A stretch of DNA of 64,000 bases from Roseiarcus sp963780825 (GCA_963780825.1 CAWADL010000010.1:558001-622000), one strand, 5' to 3'; shown: positions 19,489 to 29,475, numbered from the stretch's first letter. Notes: generated from the letters alone by a model not told the origin. Made by a program: numbers and translations.

Positions 19489-19513
19489 GCGCGGGGATAG
19501 TGCATCTCCGCGC
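19489..19513 (+). terminator. Hairpin after nitrobindin-like gene
   Basis: Nine-bp stem with one G-T pair, GCGCGGGGA and TCTCCGCGC, around a 7-base loop, just downstream of the stop at 19478 and between convergent genes. No T-tract, so termination would be weak or factor-dependent. Confidence 0.35.
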
Positions 19514-19588
19514 GTAATCCAAATGCGTGCGGCTCTCAGGTGTGGGACGGGAATGCGCGCTCGAGGGCAAGTGGAGTTGTGAGCGCCA

Positions 19589-21090
19589 TCACCTCTCAAG
19601 CTGTTCCCCTACCTCGACTACCGTTCGGATAAGCAAGTCCAGATCCTCTCGCCGGGTGCGGTGATTGTTGATCGCCACACGAAGGCAGTGCTGATCGCGA
19701 ACCGTTGTATCCGAGAGCGTCGCAACGCCACGCTCCTGGAGCCTCAGCATGATCTCGACGTTGGTCGCTTTGAGGGAGGCGTCATTGGTTGTGGCGCCGC
19801 GATAGCGGAAACAGACTGATATTGATGCTCGTCGGAGCGACCAGCTCCAAATGCGGCTCGGCCTCGATGCAAGCACTGCAGGTACTGAGCCTGCGCAATG
19901 TTCTGATCGATCAAGCGGCCAAATTTCTCGACGCCATGCTGTTTTATCGCCATCCAGATTTTGAGCGCCTTGAAGCCCCGCGAGGTTTGCAGTCCGAAGT
20001 CATGCAGCCACTCGCCTGATGCGACGCCACGGGCCGTGCTCTCCAGATACTCCGGCGTGGTCGCGAACGCCTGACGATGCGCCGCTGCGTGGCGCACAAG
20101 CGCGCAGCCGGCCTCGAAGGGCGCGTGCAGCCACTTATGCGGATCAAGAGCAACCGAATCGGCTTTTTCAATTCCGGCGACGCGATGAGCATTGGCCGGA
20201 GCGATCGCAATCAGCGCGCCGATGCAACCGTCGACGTGGAGCCAAAGGTCTTCCTCTTCCGCGATCCCTGCAAGAGCGGAGAGATCGTCGATGGCCCCTG
20301 TATTGACCGTGCCGGCGGTACCGATGACGCAAGCGGGGCGATACCCGGCAGCGCGGTCCTGCCTGATGGCCTCGCGAAGCGCCGTCAGGTCAATCCGCAA
20401 GTCCGCGCCGGAGGGAATGCGCCGTAGCGCCTGATTTCCTAGGCCAAGCGCCTCTACGGCTTTGCGGTGGCACGAATGAAGCTGGTCTGATCCATAGAAA
20501 CGCAGCGCTTTGTCGATTGCTGCGACGCCCCGTTCGCGGACGTCGACTCCGGCTTTGACGTTTCGCGCGACGGTCAGGCCGATCAGATTGGCCATCGACC
20601 CGCCGCTGACCAACGTCCCGCTCGCGGAAGCGGGAAAGCCGATCATCTCTTTGCACCACCCGACGACCTGCTGATCCATGAGGGCGGCCGCGTGGTTGCC
20701 GCCCCCGAGGTTCGATCCCTGAATCGCGGCCAGGAAATCGCCGAGAGCGCCAGCGTAGTTGCTCGAGCCCATGTACCAGGCCCAAAAACGCGGATGGATG
20801 TTCCCCATCGGGTAGGCCATCACATTGGCTGTGACCTCGCGATAGACGTCCGCGATCGGCGCCGGCGTGCGTGGCAATGGCTCCTTGAAGAATGTTCGGA
20901 CCTCGGCGGGCATGTCCCGCCATACTGGCCGTTCCCGAACGCCTTTCAGATATTCGACGGCGTCGTCGACTATCCGATGCGAGATGGTCAGCATCTCGCT
21001 CCAGTCGTCAGGGTCCAGGGTCTCCTCGTTCGAGGCGATTCCCTCGCCCCGCAAAAGGTCTATCCCGCCTTCCCCTCGCACGGCTCTCAA
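19589..21090 (-). CDS. PLP-dependent group II decarboxylase, frameshifted near C-terminus
   Basis: Pyridoxal-phosphate group II decarboxylase (aromatic amino acid/glutamate decarboxylase superfamily). Landmarks: GNIHPRFWAWYMG, GTLVSGGSMANLIGLTVAR (cofactor phosphate site), LHVDGCIGA and the PLP lysine in ALDPHKWLHAPFEAGC (~residue 304). Near 19870 and again near 19815 one extra base each (TTGCATC, ATCAGTC) takes the tail out of and back into register; the true tail (VEIMLRLQERGVATLSDTT..., ending VGEQLER) stops at 19589. Full length ~499. The start is uncertain: a TTG at 21090 overlaps the cysteine synthase stop, and GTG or ATG codons lie downstream, but TLDPDDWSEM is family sequence and must be included. 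Co-transcribed with the cysteine synthase gene; the substrate is not predictable. Confidence 0.8.
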
Positions 21091-22175
21091 GCCTCAGCGT
21101 ATTGGGCGCTCGGCGTCGATCGCGACAGGGCAATTTCCCCCTCGTCCATCTCGGCGTTGATCCCATCAAAGAGCGGCGAGGTCATGTAGCGTTCGCCTGT
21201 GTCAGGCAGCATGCAGAGGATCACTGATCCCGCTGGCGCAGTTTCGGCAATCTGGCGCGCGACCGCGAAGGTCGATCCGCCGGACACGCCGGTGAAGATT
21301 CCCTCCTTTTGCGCGAGAGCTTTCGCCCACTTCATGCCTTCCGCGCCGGCGATTGGGATCAATTGGTCATAGAGCGCCTTGTCGATCGCCTCCTGCAAAA
21401 TGTTCGGGATGAAATCGGGCGCCCAACCCTGGATCGGATGGGGCTCCCAGGCGGGATGACTGGCGGTGGGGGCGCCGTCGGCGGTTCGCTCCTGCGGCTT
21501 CCCGCTGCCGACCATCTGGGCGTTAGCGGGCTCGCTGAGGATGATGCGCGTTTCGGGCCGCTCACGGCGAAGGACGCGGGCGACGCCGACAACCGTGCCG
21601 CCGGTTCCGTAGCCGGTCACAAAATAGTCGAGGCGTGAGCCCGCAAAGTCGTTGATGATTTCGCGCGCCGTCGTCAATTCGTGAATGGCGGCGTTCGCCT
21701 GGGTCTCGAACTGGCGCGCCAGGAACCAGCCGTTGGCCTCCGCCAGTTCCACGGCCTTCTGGTACATGCCCGTTCCCTTCTGGGCGCGGGGCGTGAGCAC
21801 TACCTTTGCCCCGAGCATTCGCATCAGTTTGCGACGTTCGATCGAGAAGCTGTCGGCCATGGTCACGACCAGCGGATAGCCTTTCTGCGCGCAGACCATC
21901 GCCAATCCGATGCCGGTATTGCCGCTCGTCGCCTCGACGACGGTTTGTCCGGGCTTTAACGCGCCGCTGCGTTCGCCCTCTTCGATGATGTTGAGGGCCA
22001 AACGGTCCTTCACCGACGCAGCGGGATTGAAGAACTCGGCTTTGACATAGATCGTCGCGTGGGCGGGCCCGACGTTGTTGACCCGCACGACCGGCGTATC
22101 GCCGACCGTATCCAAAATACTCTCGAACAGACGGCCGCGACCCGCCGTTTTTCTTATGGTTGTGGGAGATGTCAT
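21087..22175 (-). CDS. cysK: Cysteine synthase (O-acetylserine sulfhydrylase)
   Basis: About 362 residues from ATG at 22175, chosen because GAGGAGG stands six bases before it. The ATG at 22181 touches that ribosome site and the long upstream ORF extension is unsupported. PLP fold type II: catalytic lysine in NPAASVKDRLAL (~residue 44), EATSGNTGIGLAM and the phosphate loop GYGTGGTVVG. Forms cysteine from O-acetylserine and sulfide. The C-terminal extension after YMTSPLFDG is family-typical. Its stop overlaps the start of the decarboxylase gene, so the pair may serve a joint product (for example a decarboxylated sulfur amino acid) rather than simple cysteine supply; that is inference. Confidence 0.88.
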   Translation of the reverse strand: MTSPTTIRKTAGRGRLFESILDTVGDTPVVRVNNVGPAHATIYVKAEFFNPAASVKDRLALNIIEEGERSGALKPGQTVVEATSGNTGIGLAMVCAQKGYPLVVTMADSFSIERRKLMRMLGAKVVLTPRAQKGTGMYQKAVELAEANGWFLARQFETQANAAIHELTTAREIINDFAGSRLDYFVTGYGTGGTVVGVARVLRRERPETRIILSEPANAQMVGSGKPQERTADGAPTASHPAWEPHPIQGWAPDFIPNILQEAIDKALYDQLIPIAGAEGMKWAKALAQKEGIFTGVSGGSTFAVARQIAETAPAGSVILCMLPDTGERYMTSPLFDGINAEMDEGEIALSRSTPSAQYAEA

Positions 22176-22240
22176 TGTCATCCTCCTCAATTCGTTTCGA
22201 TTATGCGCGTCCGGTCCGACCGGGAGCGCCGCCAGCGAGT

Positions 22241-24331
22241 ATGAAGCTGGCGATCGCGATGGTACAAGGCCATTGTGGGCGTAACGTGGGAATGCCCGTG
22301 GGAGCGCGCGTGGAAACCGCAACAGGCGAGGCTGAATTATCGCTCGCCGGCTTTCGGGTGCAACTGCTCGGGCCGTTGACGGTTTTCCGCGCGGGCGCGA
22401 AACTCGATTTGCCGGCCTCACGCAAGACGCGCGCGCTCTTCGCGTATCTCGCCCTCGCCGACGGCGCCGTCGGGCGAAGTCGGCTCTGCGAGTTGCTCTG
22501 GGAGCTTCCCAGCGATCCGCGAGGCGAACTGCGCTGGTGTCTCAGCAAGATCCGCGCTTTCCTGGGATCCGCCAGCAGCCAGACCGTCGAAACGTCGGGA
22601 GAGACGGTCCGGCTTCGCCTCGAAGACGGCGCGGTCGACGCGGTCGAACTCGCCGAAGCAGCAAAAGCCTTCGACAAGGTCGATATCGACCAACTGCGTG
22701 CGGCCGCAAGCCGGTTCACGGGCGACTTCCTGGAGGGGCTGGAAGTCGATCGCAGCCCGCTGTTCATGAGTTGGCTCACCGCCCAACGCCGGCATTTCAG
22801 AAGCCTCCAGGCGGCCCTCCTGGAGCACCTGGCGCTTCGGCTTCCCGCAAGATCCTCGGAAGCGCTCACCTACTTGGAGCAGTGGGTGCAATTGGAGCCG
22901 ACGGACACGCGCGCCAACGTGTTGCTGTTGGGGGCGTTCCTGCAAAACCAACGCGCCGTCGACGCTGAGCGGCATTTGCACGGCGCCGCGCGGCTATTCG
23001 AGGATGCGAAGTTGGACTTCGGACCGGTTCGCGCGGCGTGGCGGCTCGCGAGAAGCTTGCCGGCGCCGGCGACCTGCTACGCAGAGGCGGCCTCTCCAGC
23101 AGACGCCCAGTCGCTATCGATGCATGCGGAACGAGCCGCTTCGGCGCGCCAGCGCGCCTCCCTGGCGGTGATGCCGTTCGTCGACGGGATGTGCGCCGAC
23201 GATCGCGGAGGTATCGCGGACGGAATTACCGACGACATCATTAGCCGCCTCGCCAAGCTGCGCAGCTTGTTCGTGATCGCGCGGGGCTCGGTATTCGCTT
23301 TGGCGGAGCGTGGAGTCGACGCCGCCAAGGCCGCTCGAATGCTCCGGGTCGACTACGTCGTGAGCGGCGTTGTCCGGCGCGAGGCGGGCCGGGTCACGAT
23401 CTCGATCGAACTCTCCGAGGTTCACTCGGCGCGCATCGTTTGGTCCGAACTGTTCGAGCGGCAGTTGAGCAACGCCTGTTATGCATTCGATGAAATCTGC
23501 AACGAAATCGTCGCGTCGATTTCAAACGAGATTGAGGCAGCGGAGCGAAACCGCGCCCTCCTGAGGCCGCCCGGATCTCTGAATGCGTGGGAGGCTTATC
23601 ATCGCGGCTTGTGGCACATGTATCGCTTCACCCGCGCAGAGAACGAACGCGCTCAGCATTTCTTTCAGACCGCCGTCTCGCTAGATCCGACGTTTGCCGG
23701 CGGTTATGCTGGACTTTCTTTCACCCATTGGCAGAGCGCGTTTCAACATTGGGGCGATCGAGACCGGGAGAGTGGCTTCGCCGCCGACGCCGCGAGCCTC
23801 AGTCTTCATGCCGACAAGCATAGCCCGGCAGCCCATTGGGCTATGGGTCGAGCCTTGTGGCTGCGCGGAAATCAAGAAGAATCGCTCCGCGAGTTGGAGC
23901 AGGCGGTGCAGCTAAGCCCAAACTTCGCGCTCGGACATTACACTCTAGCCTTTGTTCACTCTCAGACCGGAGACGCCGAGTTCGCGATCAGCGCGTCCGA
24001 GCTCTCCCAGCGTCTAAGTCCATTTGATCCGTTGCTGTTTGCGATGATGTCGTCGAAAGCCGTATCGTTCGTTCGGCTTGGACGTTTCGAGGAGGCTACC
24101 GAATGGGCTCTCAAGGGCGCGGCCAAGCCGAATGCCCACAACATCATTCTGGCGACCGCCGCGCACTGCCTGGGCTTTGAGGGCAGATTTGATGAAGCGC
24201 GGGCATTCGTCGATTTGATCAGGCGATCAGCGCCCCATTACTCCGTCCGCGACTATCTCACTTCGTTCCGCTTCCAACCAGATGATGCGGCGTTGTTCCG
24301 GGAATGCAGCAAGAAGATTGGTCTTGCGTAG
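22241..24331 (+). CDS. BTAD-type transcriptional regulator with TolB-like and TPR domains
   Basis: About 696 residues from ATG at 22241; later in-frame starts (for example 22292) are possible. Domains: residues ~30-110 SARP-type winged helix (VQLLGPLTVFRAGAKLDLPASRK, ELRWCLSKIRAFLG); ~110-270 bacterial transcriptional activation (BTAD) helices; ~300-430 FlgO/TolB-N-like domain as in CadC/adenylate-cyclase-associated proteins (LAVMPFVDGM, GGIADGITDDIISRLAKL); then TPR-like repeats to the end (RGNQEESLRELEQAVQLSPNFAL). No output enzyme domain. It lies divergently from cysK and the decarboxylase gene across only ~65 bases, so it likely controls that pair and itself. Confidence 0.78.
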   Translation: MKLAIAMVQGHCGRNVGMPVGARVETATGEAELSLAGFRVQLLGPLTVFRAGAKLDLPASRKTRALFAYLALADGAVGRSRLCELLWELPSDPRGELRWCLSKIRAFLGSASSQTVETSGETVRLRLEDGAVDAVELAEAAKAFDKVDIDQLRAAASRFTGDFLEGLEVDRSPLFMSWLTAQRRHFRSLQAALLEHLALRLPARSSEALTYLEQWVQLEPTDTRANVLLLGAFLQNQRAVDAERHLHGAARLFEDAKLDFGPVRAAWRLARSLPAPATCYAEAASPADAQSLSMHAERAASARQRASLAVMPFVDGMCADDRGGIADGITDDIISRLAKLRSLFVIARGSVFALAERGVDAAKAARMLRVDYVVSGVVRREAGRVTISIELSEVHSARIVWSELFERQLSNACYAFDEICNEIVASISNEIEAAERNRALLRPPGSLNAWEAYHRGLWHMYRFTRAENERAQHFFQTAVSLDPTFAGGYAGLSFTHWQSAFQHWGDRDRESGFAADAASLSLHADKHSPAAHWAMGRALWLRGNQEESLRELEQAVQLSPNFALGHYTLAFVHSQTGDAEFAISASELSQRLSPFDPLLFAMMSSKAVSFVRLGRFEEATEWALKGAAKPNAHNIILATAAHCLGFEGRFDEARAFVDLIRRSAPHYSVRDYLTSFRFQPDDAALFRECSKKIGLA

Positions 24332-24463
24332 AGGTTTAGGGGCCACGTTGACCCAGTTAAGACCCAAGGTAGACACTCAGCGTATGTCCGACCAGGCGAA
24401 GGCAAGAGACGGCGCTATGAGTATACTTGTGAACAATGGCGGCATTTTTTCTCTAAAGTGTAA

Positions 24464-25246
24464 ATGTCGATGGCTGAAACAACAGACACGCTCCGAGTCG
24501 AGAGGCCATTTGAGGCAGTGGCGGTTCTCACAATCAACAGACCGCAGGCGCGCAATGCCTTGAATGTGAAGACAGTCGCGGCCATTGGCGGCGCTCTGGC
24601 AAAGCTCGATGAAGATAGCAGCGTTCGGGTAGTGGTGCTCGCGGGTGAAGGCGGTCACCTGAGCGCGGGCTCAGACATCAAAGAAATGTTGAAGCTGGGC
24701 CTCGCTTGCCTGCGCGATCCAATTAGGATGCGGGGATGGGCGCAGATTGAGGCGTTTCGCAGTCCGCTTGTCGCCGCGGTCGACGGGTTAGCGCTCGGGG
24801 CGGGACTGGAGCTCGCGCTGATTGCAGATTTCATAGTCGCCGGCCCTAACGCACGCTTCGGTTTCCCGGAACTCCGGCTCGGCGTTCTTCCCGGAGACGG
24901 TGGGTCTCAGCGTTTGCCGCGACGCATAGGTCAGGCGGCCGCGCTACGCATGATGCTCACAGGTGACATCATTGAAGTTGAAGAAGCCGTCCGGCTAGGG
25001 CTGGCGGAGTTCGCTCCCGATGGCGCGCTGGGAATGGCGCTGGCCATGTCTAAACGTATAGCTGCTAACGCCCCGCTGGCCGCGCGCATGGTCAAACAGA
25101 TCGTCAATCTCGGCGGCGACGGACCGCTCGCCACAGGCCTCTCCCTCGAAGGGAAGGCGCTCGAACTTCTGTTCGCGACGAAGGATCGGGAGGAGGGCAT
25201 GACGGCCTTCGTCGAGAAGCGCGCGCCTTTGTTCAAGGGCGTTTGA
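24464..25246 (+). CDS. Enoyl-CoA hydratase/isomerase family protein
   Basis: 260 residues, crotonase fold. ATG at 24464 with only a weak ribosome site. Oxyanion-hole segments HLSAGSDIKEML (~65) and DGLALGAGLELAL (~107) are clear. The catalytic-glutamate region GFPELRLGVLPGDGGSQRL (~135) carries Glu and Asp at the expected hydratase positions. Hydrates 2-enoyl-CoA to 3-hydroxyacyl-CoA. Located beside the acyl-CoA dehydrogenase/SDR operon on the opposite strand, it could supply the hydration step between these two activities. Upstream (24332-24463) is a short AT-rich promoter region. Confidence 0.86.
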   Translation: MSMAETTDTLRVERPFEAVAVLTINRPQARNALNVKTVAAIGGALAKLDEDSSVRVVVLAGEGGHLSAGSDIKEMLKLGLACLRDPIRMRGWAQIEAFRSPLVAAVDGLALGAGLELALIADFIVAGPNARFGFPELRLGVLPGDGGSQRLPRRIGQAAALRMMLTGDIIEVEEAVRLGLAEFAPDGALGMALAMSKRIAANAPLAARMVKQIVNLGGDGPLATGLSLEGKALELLFATKDREEGMTAFVEKRAPLFKGV

Positions 25247-25311
25247 ACCCGCTTCTCGCGACGGCGTCACTCTAGTCCTCCCGAAGAGATAAAGCACAAT
25301 TCGCGCATGTT

Positions 25312-26169
25312 TCAGCAGACTGTACAGAACCGGTTGGCGCAGACCGCTAGCGTCTCTTCGGGAGGGCGGGCCCACCAGTCGCGGTCGGAGAATATCTCGA
25401 CTTCGACGAGCCGGTCGTAACCGGCCGCTTCCACCATCGCGCGAACGCTCGGGATGTCGATCACACCGTCACCCATCATGCCTCGATCGGTGACGAAGTC
25501 GCGCGTGGGAACCAACCAGTCACAAACATGGAAGCCCAGGATTCGGCTTGCAGCGCCGGCGCGCGCGATTCCTTCGGCGAGGGCCGGGTCCCACCATACG
25601 TGGTAGACATCAATCACCAAACCAAGGTTCGGCGCTTGCGGCGCCCCAGGTTCGAGTAACTCCGCGAGATCAAGGGCTTGGTGAATCGTATTCAGGCACG
25701 ACCGATCGTTGGCGTACATCGGATGGAGAGGTTCAAGGGCGAGCCGCACGCCGACGCTGCGCGCGTGTTGCAGCAGCTTCGCGGTTCCCTCGGCGACCTG
25801 GTCTCGCGCAGCAGGGAGATCGCGGGATCCCCTGGGCAATGACCCCACCACCATTACAAAGCAAGCGGCGCCGAGAATCGCCGCCTGATCGATCGCGCGA
25901 ATATTGTCTTCGACGTTAGCGCGAAAGGCCTCGGGCGTGGCTGCCGGCAGATAGGTCGAACGGCAATACCCTGACACAGAAAGTCCGGCGTCGCGGATTT
26001 GCCGCGACACGGCCGCGACGTCCTCTCTATCCAGATCGCGCCTCCAGGGGCAGATTCCGCCGAAGCCAAAGCGCGCGACGCTTTCAATCACCGCGCCAAT
26101 TGGCGCTCTGTGACCAAGCGTCGCGGTGTTGATGGAACAGAGATCGAGGCGACCTTCTAGCGCACGCAA
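25312..26169 (-). CDS. Sugar-phosphate isomerase/epimerase-like TIM-barrel protein
   Basis: About 285 residues from a TTG at 26169, which follows GAGGAT and lies five bases after the upstream gene's stop. A longer in-frame ORF starting at 26253 would overlap the previous gene and lacks a ribosome site. AP-endonuclease-2 (PF01261) fold: LCSINTATLGH, GFGGICPWRRD, LALEPLHPMYAND (metal-ligand Glu), LGLVIDVYHVWWDP (Asp and His) and EVEIFSDRDWW (Glu). These metal ligands are all present. Typical partners isomerise or epimerise polyols or keto-sugars. Here it ends a four-gene operon with a DUF993 protein, SDR and acyl-CoA dehydrogenase. Confidence 0.8.
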   Translation of the reverse strand: MRALEGRLDLCSINTATLGHRAPIGAVIESVARFGFGGICPWRRDLDREDVAAVSRQIRDAGLSVSGYCRSTYLPAATPEAFRANVEDNIRAIDQAAILGAACFVMVVGSLPRGSRDLPAARDQVAEGTAKLLQHARSVGVRLALEPLHPMYANDRSCLNTIHQALDLAELLEPGAPQAPNLGLVIDVYHVWWDPALAEGIARAGAASRILGFHVCDWLVPTRDFVTDRGMMGDGVIDIPSVRAMVEAAGYDRLVEVEIFSDRDWWARPPEETLAVCANRFCTVC

Positions 26170-26173
26170 CGAA

Positions 26174-27348
26174 TTAATCCTCGAAGCCGTAAAATGCCAG
26201 AAAACGGCGCATGCGCGCGATGGCGAGGTCCGGGTCTTGCAGCAAACCTGCATCGTCGGCGAGCTGGAACAATGAGGTGAAGTACGGTAGCGGCCGCATC
26301 GATTGGGCGCCGCCCAGCATCACGAAGTGGTTTTGAAATCCGTTCAAATACGCAAGGAACACGACGCCGGTTTTGTAGAACTGGGTTGGCGCTCGGAAGA
26401 TCAATCGGCTCAGAGGGACCGTCGGCGCGAGAATTTGATCGAAGGCGTTGTGATCGCCACGCGCAAGCGCTGCGAGGGCGGCCGAGGCCGCGGGCGCGAT
26501 TGGGTCGAAAATGCCGAGCAGCGCGTGACTGAAGCCGCTTGCGTCGCCTTTTATGAGTTCGGGATAGTTGAAATCGTCGCCCGTGTACATCTTGACTGTT
26601 GGCGGAAGCCGCCGGCGCATCGCAACTTCTTTCCCCGCATCGAGCAGCGAAATCTTGATGCCATCGACTTTGCCGGAGTTCGCGTCGATGATCGCGAGCG
26701 CGGTTTCAAGCGCGGGTTCAAACGAGCCCGCGCCCCAGTATCCCGCCAGCTGCGGGTCAAACATATCGCCCAACCAGTGCAGAATCACCGGATGCTCGCA
26801 AGCGGCGAGAACCTTGCGGTAGACCGCTTCATAGTCGGCGGCTGTCCTGGCGATTCGGGCCAGCGCACGGCTGGCCATCAGAATGATTCGTCCGCCCAAT
26901 CTCTGAATCGCTTCGATCTGCTCGACATACGCTCTCACCACATCGTCCAGATCTCGCGCGTCGCGCGGGGTCCAGTTGGTCGGTTCCCGCTCCCGAGAAG
27001 ATCCGCTCCCTCTCTTGCGGCGCGGCCGCCTCAAGCGAACGACGAACGAGCTCGTAGGCGCCGAGCCAATCGAGTCCGCCACCGCGCTGCGCGGTATCCA
27101 TAGCCTCGGCAATCCCCATGCCGAGGTCCAGAAGATGACGGCGAAATCGAATCGTCGCTTCCCAGTCGATTGCTGGGCCGGCGCTTGGCTCCCGGCTCGC
27201 GAAGGGGTCGGCGACGACATGGGCTGCCGATAGAGCCACGCGATTGAAAGAATGCGGCGGGACGGGAATTTCGACGGGAGCGCCGCGCAGCCGATACATG
27301 GTCGTGCTGGCCGAATTCATCAGGAAGCGCAATTTCAGATGATTTCAT
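26174..27348 (-). CDS. DUF993 (dihydrodipicolinate-synthase-like) protein, frameshifted
   Basis: About 390 residues. ATG at 27348 (MKSSEIALPDEFG) follows GGAG at seven bases. Near 27305 the frame moves to RLRGAPVEIPVPPHSFNRVALSAAHVV, and near 26985 one extra base moves it again to NWTPRDARDLDDVVRAYVEQIEAI. The rest (IILMASRALARIA, HWLGDMFDPQLAGYW, KVDGIKISLLDAGKE with a candidate Schiff-base Lys, MYTGDDFNYPELI) is the TIM-barrel DUF993 family. The function is not established. The family repeatedly neighbours sugar isomerase-like and oxidoreductase genes, which fits an aldol or retro-aldol step on a polyol-like acid. Confidence 0.72.
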
Positions 27349-27363
27349 CGCTGGGCTCCACGA

Positions 27364-28134
27364 TCAAAATCTTGGGATGATGAGACCGCCGTCGGCGTGC
27401 ACCGCCTGTCCCGTGCAGTAGGCGAGCTTACCCGTCGCCATGGCGGCTGCGATGGATCCGATGTCAGACGGCTGACCCATCCGGGGAGCTACAATCAACC
27501 CGTCGCGGATGCGCCGTTCGTAGAGGTCCTTGACCACCGCAGTCATCGGGGTTTCGATCAGACCCGGCTGAATTTCATACGATCCGATGCCTTCGGCGCC
27601 CAGCCGAACGGCGAAGAGCTTGGCGATCATTGAAGTCGCTGCCTTGGAAACGCAATACTCGCCTCGCGAAATCGAAACAGCCACCGCGTTCGAGGAGGAG
27701 ATTGTGATAATCGATCTATGATGATCATCGTCGCGCGGCCGTGCGAGCACGCGTTTGGCCCAAGCCTGGGTGAGAAAAAACGCGCCGCGCGTATTGATGG
27801 CCTGGCAGCGATCATAGCTTTCCGGGGTGACATCGAGAAGATCACCGCGCTGAAGGACGGAGACGCCCGCGTTGTTGACCAATGTCGAAAGCGGACCGAC
27901 GCCGATCTCCGCTTGTTCGAGTAAGGCGTCGTGGATTGAGAGATCGGACACGTCTCCAATGGCTGCGGCGGCCTTGACGCCTTGGCTTAGCAGCGACGCG
28001 ATTGTCTGCTCGACCTCCTCGTCGTGAACCAGGGCGTTCACGGCGATCGAAAACCCCTCCGCGGCGAGCGCAGTCGCGATTCCTCTGCCGATCCCACGGC
28101 TACCGCCGGTAATCAGCGCAGCATAGCCCGTCAA
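27364..28134 (-). CDS. Short-chain dehydrogenase/reductase
   Basis: 256 residues from a TTG at 28134 that overlaps the preceding stop (ATTTGA), with GGAG just upstream inside the end of the acyl-CoA dehydrogenase gene. Longer upstream reading is out of register with that gene and rejected. NAD(P)-binding motif ALITGGSRGIGRGIA (residues 5-19), NNAGVS (~91), active-site Ser in ITISSSNAV (~148) and YCVSK (~159). Probably oxidises a 3-hydroxyacyl-CoA or polyol in the operon's pathway; substrate unknown. Confidence 0.83.
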   Translation of the reverse strand: MTGYAALITGGSRGIGRGIATALAAEGFSIAVNALVHDEEVEQTIASLLSQGVKAAAAIGDVSDLSIHDALLEQAEIGVGPLSTLVNNAGVSVLQRGDLLDVTPESYDRCQAINTRGAFFLTQAWAKRVLARPRDDDHHRSIITISSSNAVAVSISRGEYCVSKAATSMIAKLFAVRLGAEGIGSYEIQPGLIETPMTAVVKDLYERRIRDGLIVAPRMGQPSDIGSIAAAMATGKLAYCTGQAVHADGGLIIPRF

Positions 28135-29291
28135 ATTCGCGCTCCGTTTTTTATCAGCTCGCGTGCGATCACCGTGCGCTGGATCTGCTGAGTGCCCTCG
28201 TAAATCTGACAGATTTTGGCGTCTCGATACAGACGCTCGACTTCGAAACCTCTGATATAGCCGGAGCCTCCGAACATCTGCACCGCATTTGACGTTTGAG
28301 CCACGACCATGTCGCCGGCGAAACATTTGGCGATCGAGCAGGCGGCGTTCGCGGGTTCGCCATTGTCGATCATGATCGCCGCCCGATGCACGAGAGCGCG
28401 CGCGGCGGTGATCTCCTTCACCATGTCCGCCAGCATCCATTGCAGGCCCTGGTTGGCGGCTATCGGCTGACCAAACTGCTTGCGGGTCTGCGTGTATTCC
28501 AACGAGGCTTCCAGGCCGGCTTGCGCAATACCCACGGCGAGCGCGGCGATGCCCACGCGGCCCTTTTCGAGCGCGCTCATCATCATGTGGAAGCCGCGCC
28601 CTTCCTTGCCGAGCAACGCATTCTGCGGAAGCGTGACATTGTCGAAGTGCAGGGCGCCCACTTGGCTCGCCCGCTGGCCCATCTTGTGCTCTTTGGGTCC
28701 GCGAGAGACCCCCTTGGCGTCAAGCGGGACAATGAAAATCGACATGCCGCGATTTCCGGCGGCCGGGTCGGTGCGCGCCAGAACGAAGCCGACATCGGCC
28801 ACCGGAGCATTATGAATCCAGATCTTGCCGCCGTTCAAACGCCAGTCGGCGCCGTCCCGAACGGCTGTCGTTTTGATGCCCCCAACATCTGAACCGGCTT
28901 CTGGCTCGGAAATGCAGTAGCTGACGAATTTTCGAGCGGACACCACATCGGGAATCCATTTGGCTTGCTGCTCGGCGTTTCCATATCGGCTGAGCAGCGT
29001 CCCGATGAGTTCAATGACGCCGCATTGGTCAGCGACAGATGCATATCCGCGCGCCAGCTCCTCCATGACGATGGCGTAGGCATAAGTGTCGAGGCCGACG
29101 CCCCCGAGCTCGGACGGGACCGTGATGCCGAACAGGCCAAGTTCGCCCATCTGCCGATACAAGTCGCGCGGGAACGTCTCATCGCGATCGAGCGCTTCCG
29201 CCTTCGGCCGCACCTCCTGCTCTGCGAAAGTGCGCGCCATATCGCGTATTTGCAGATAGGTGTCTTGATCGTTTTTGGGGACAGGAAGCAT
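28131..29291 (-). CDS. Acyl-CoA dehydrogenase
   Basis: 386 residues from ATG at 29291, preceded by GAGGAGAAAC. Three-domain flavoprotein: N-terminal helices; middle strand domain with CISEPEAGSDVGGIKTTA (FAD/substrate binding) and WIHNAPVADVGFVLART; C-terminal helical domain with RKQFGQPIAANQGLQWMLADM, QMFGGSGYIRGF and the catalytic Glu in QIYEGTQQIQR (~residue 369). Length and motifs match short/medium-chain enzymes. It heads an operon running to 25312 and shares a divergent promoter region, containing a TetR-type operator, with the CoA-transferase gene. Confidence 0.9.
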   Translation of the reverse strand: MLPVPKNDQDTYLQIRDMARTFAEQEVRPKAEALDRDETFPRDLYRQMGELGLFGITVPSELGGVGLDTYAYAIVMEELARGYASVADQCGVIELIGTLLSRYGNAEQQAKWIPDVVSARKFVSYCISEPEAGSDVGGIKTTAVRDGADWRLNGGKIWIHNAPVADVGFVLARTDPAAGNRGMSIFIVPLDAKGVSRGPKEHKMGQRASQVGALHFDNVTLPQNALLGKEGRGFHMMMSALEKGRVGIAALAVGIAQAGLEASLEYTQTRKQFGQPIAANQGLQWMLADMVKEITAARALVHRAAIMIDNGEPANAACSIAKCFAGDMVVAQTSNAVQMFGGSGYIRGFEVERLYRDAKICQIYEGTQQIQRTVIARELIKNGARI

Positions 29292-29367
29292 GTTTCTCCT
29301 CGCCGCTCCTCAATCTTCTCTTTGGCCGACGCGAAACGCGGGGAGGCGCTCGACAATCATCGAAATT

Positions 29368-29383
29368 GTAACTATCCAGTTAT
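29368..29383. promoter_or_regulatory. Putative TetR operator between acyl-CoA dehydrogenase and CoA-transferase genes
   Basis: GTAACTATCCAGTTAT contains inverted arms TAAC and GTTA separated by six bases. The same arms and spacing, and 13 of 16 identical bases, occur upstream of the TetR gene at 31796. The site sits between the divergent starts at 29291 and 29476, so it could control both units. Confidence 0.55.
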
Positions 29384-29475
29384 TTATGACGCAGCGATTG
29401 GCTCGTCAAGCGATCGACCCGGCGAGAAGGTTCGTCGCGAGCGCCCTGGATTGGGCGGCGAGTGAAGGAGCAGCA

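Noticed and set aside
24340..24362. Third TetR-like site before the enoyl-CoA hydratase gene (GACCCAGTTA)
   Set aside because: Only one half-site (CAGTTA) matches; the TAAC arm at the required spacing is absent.
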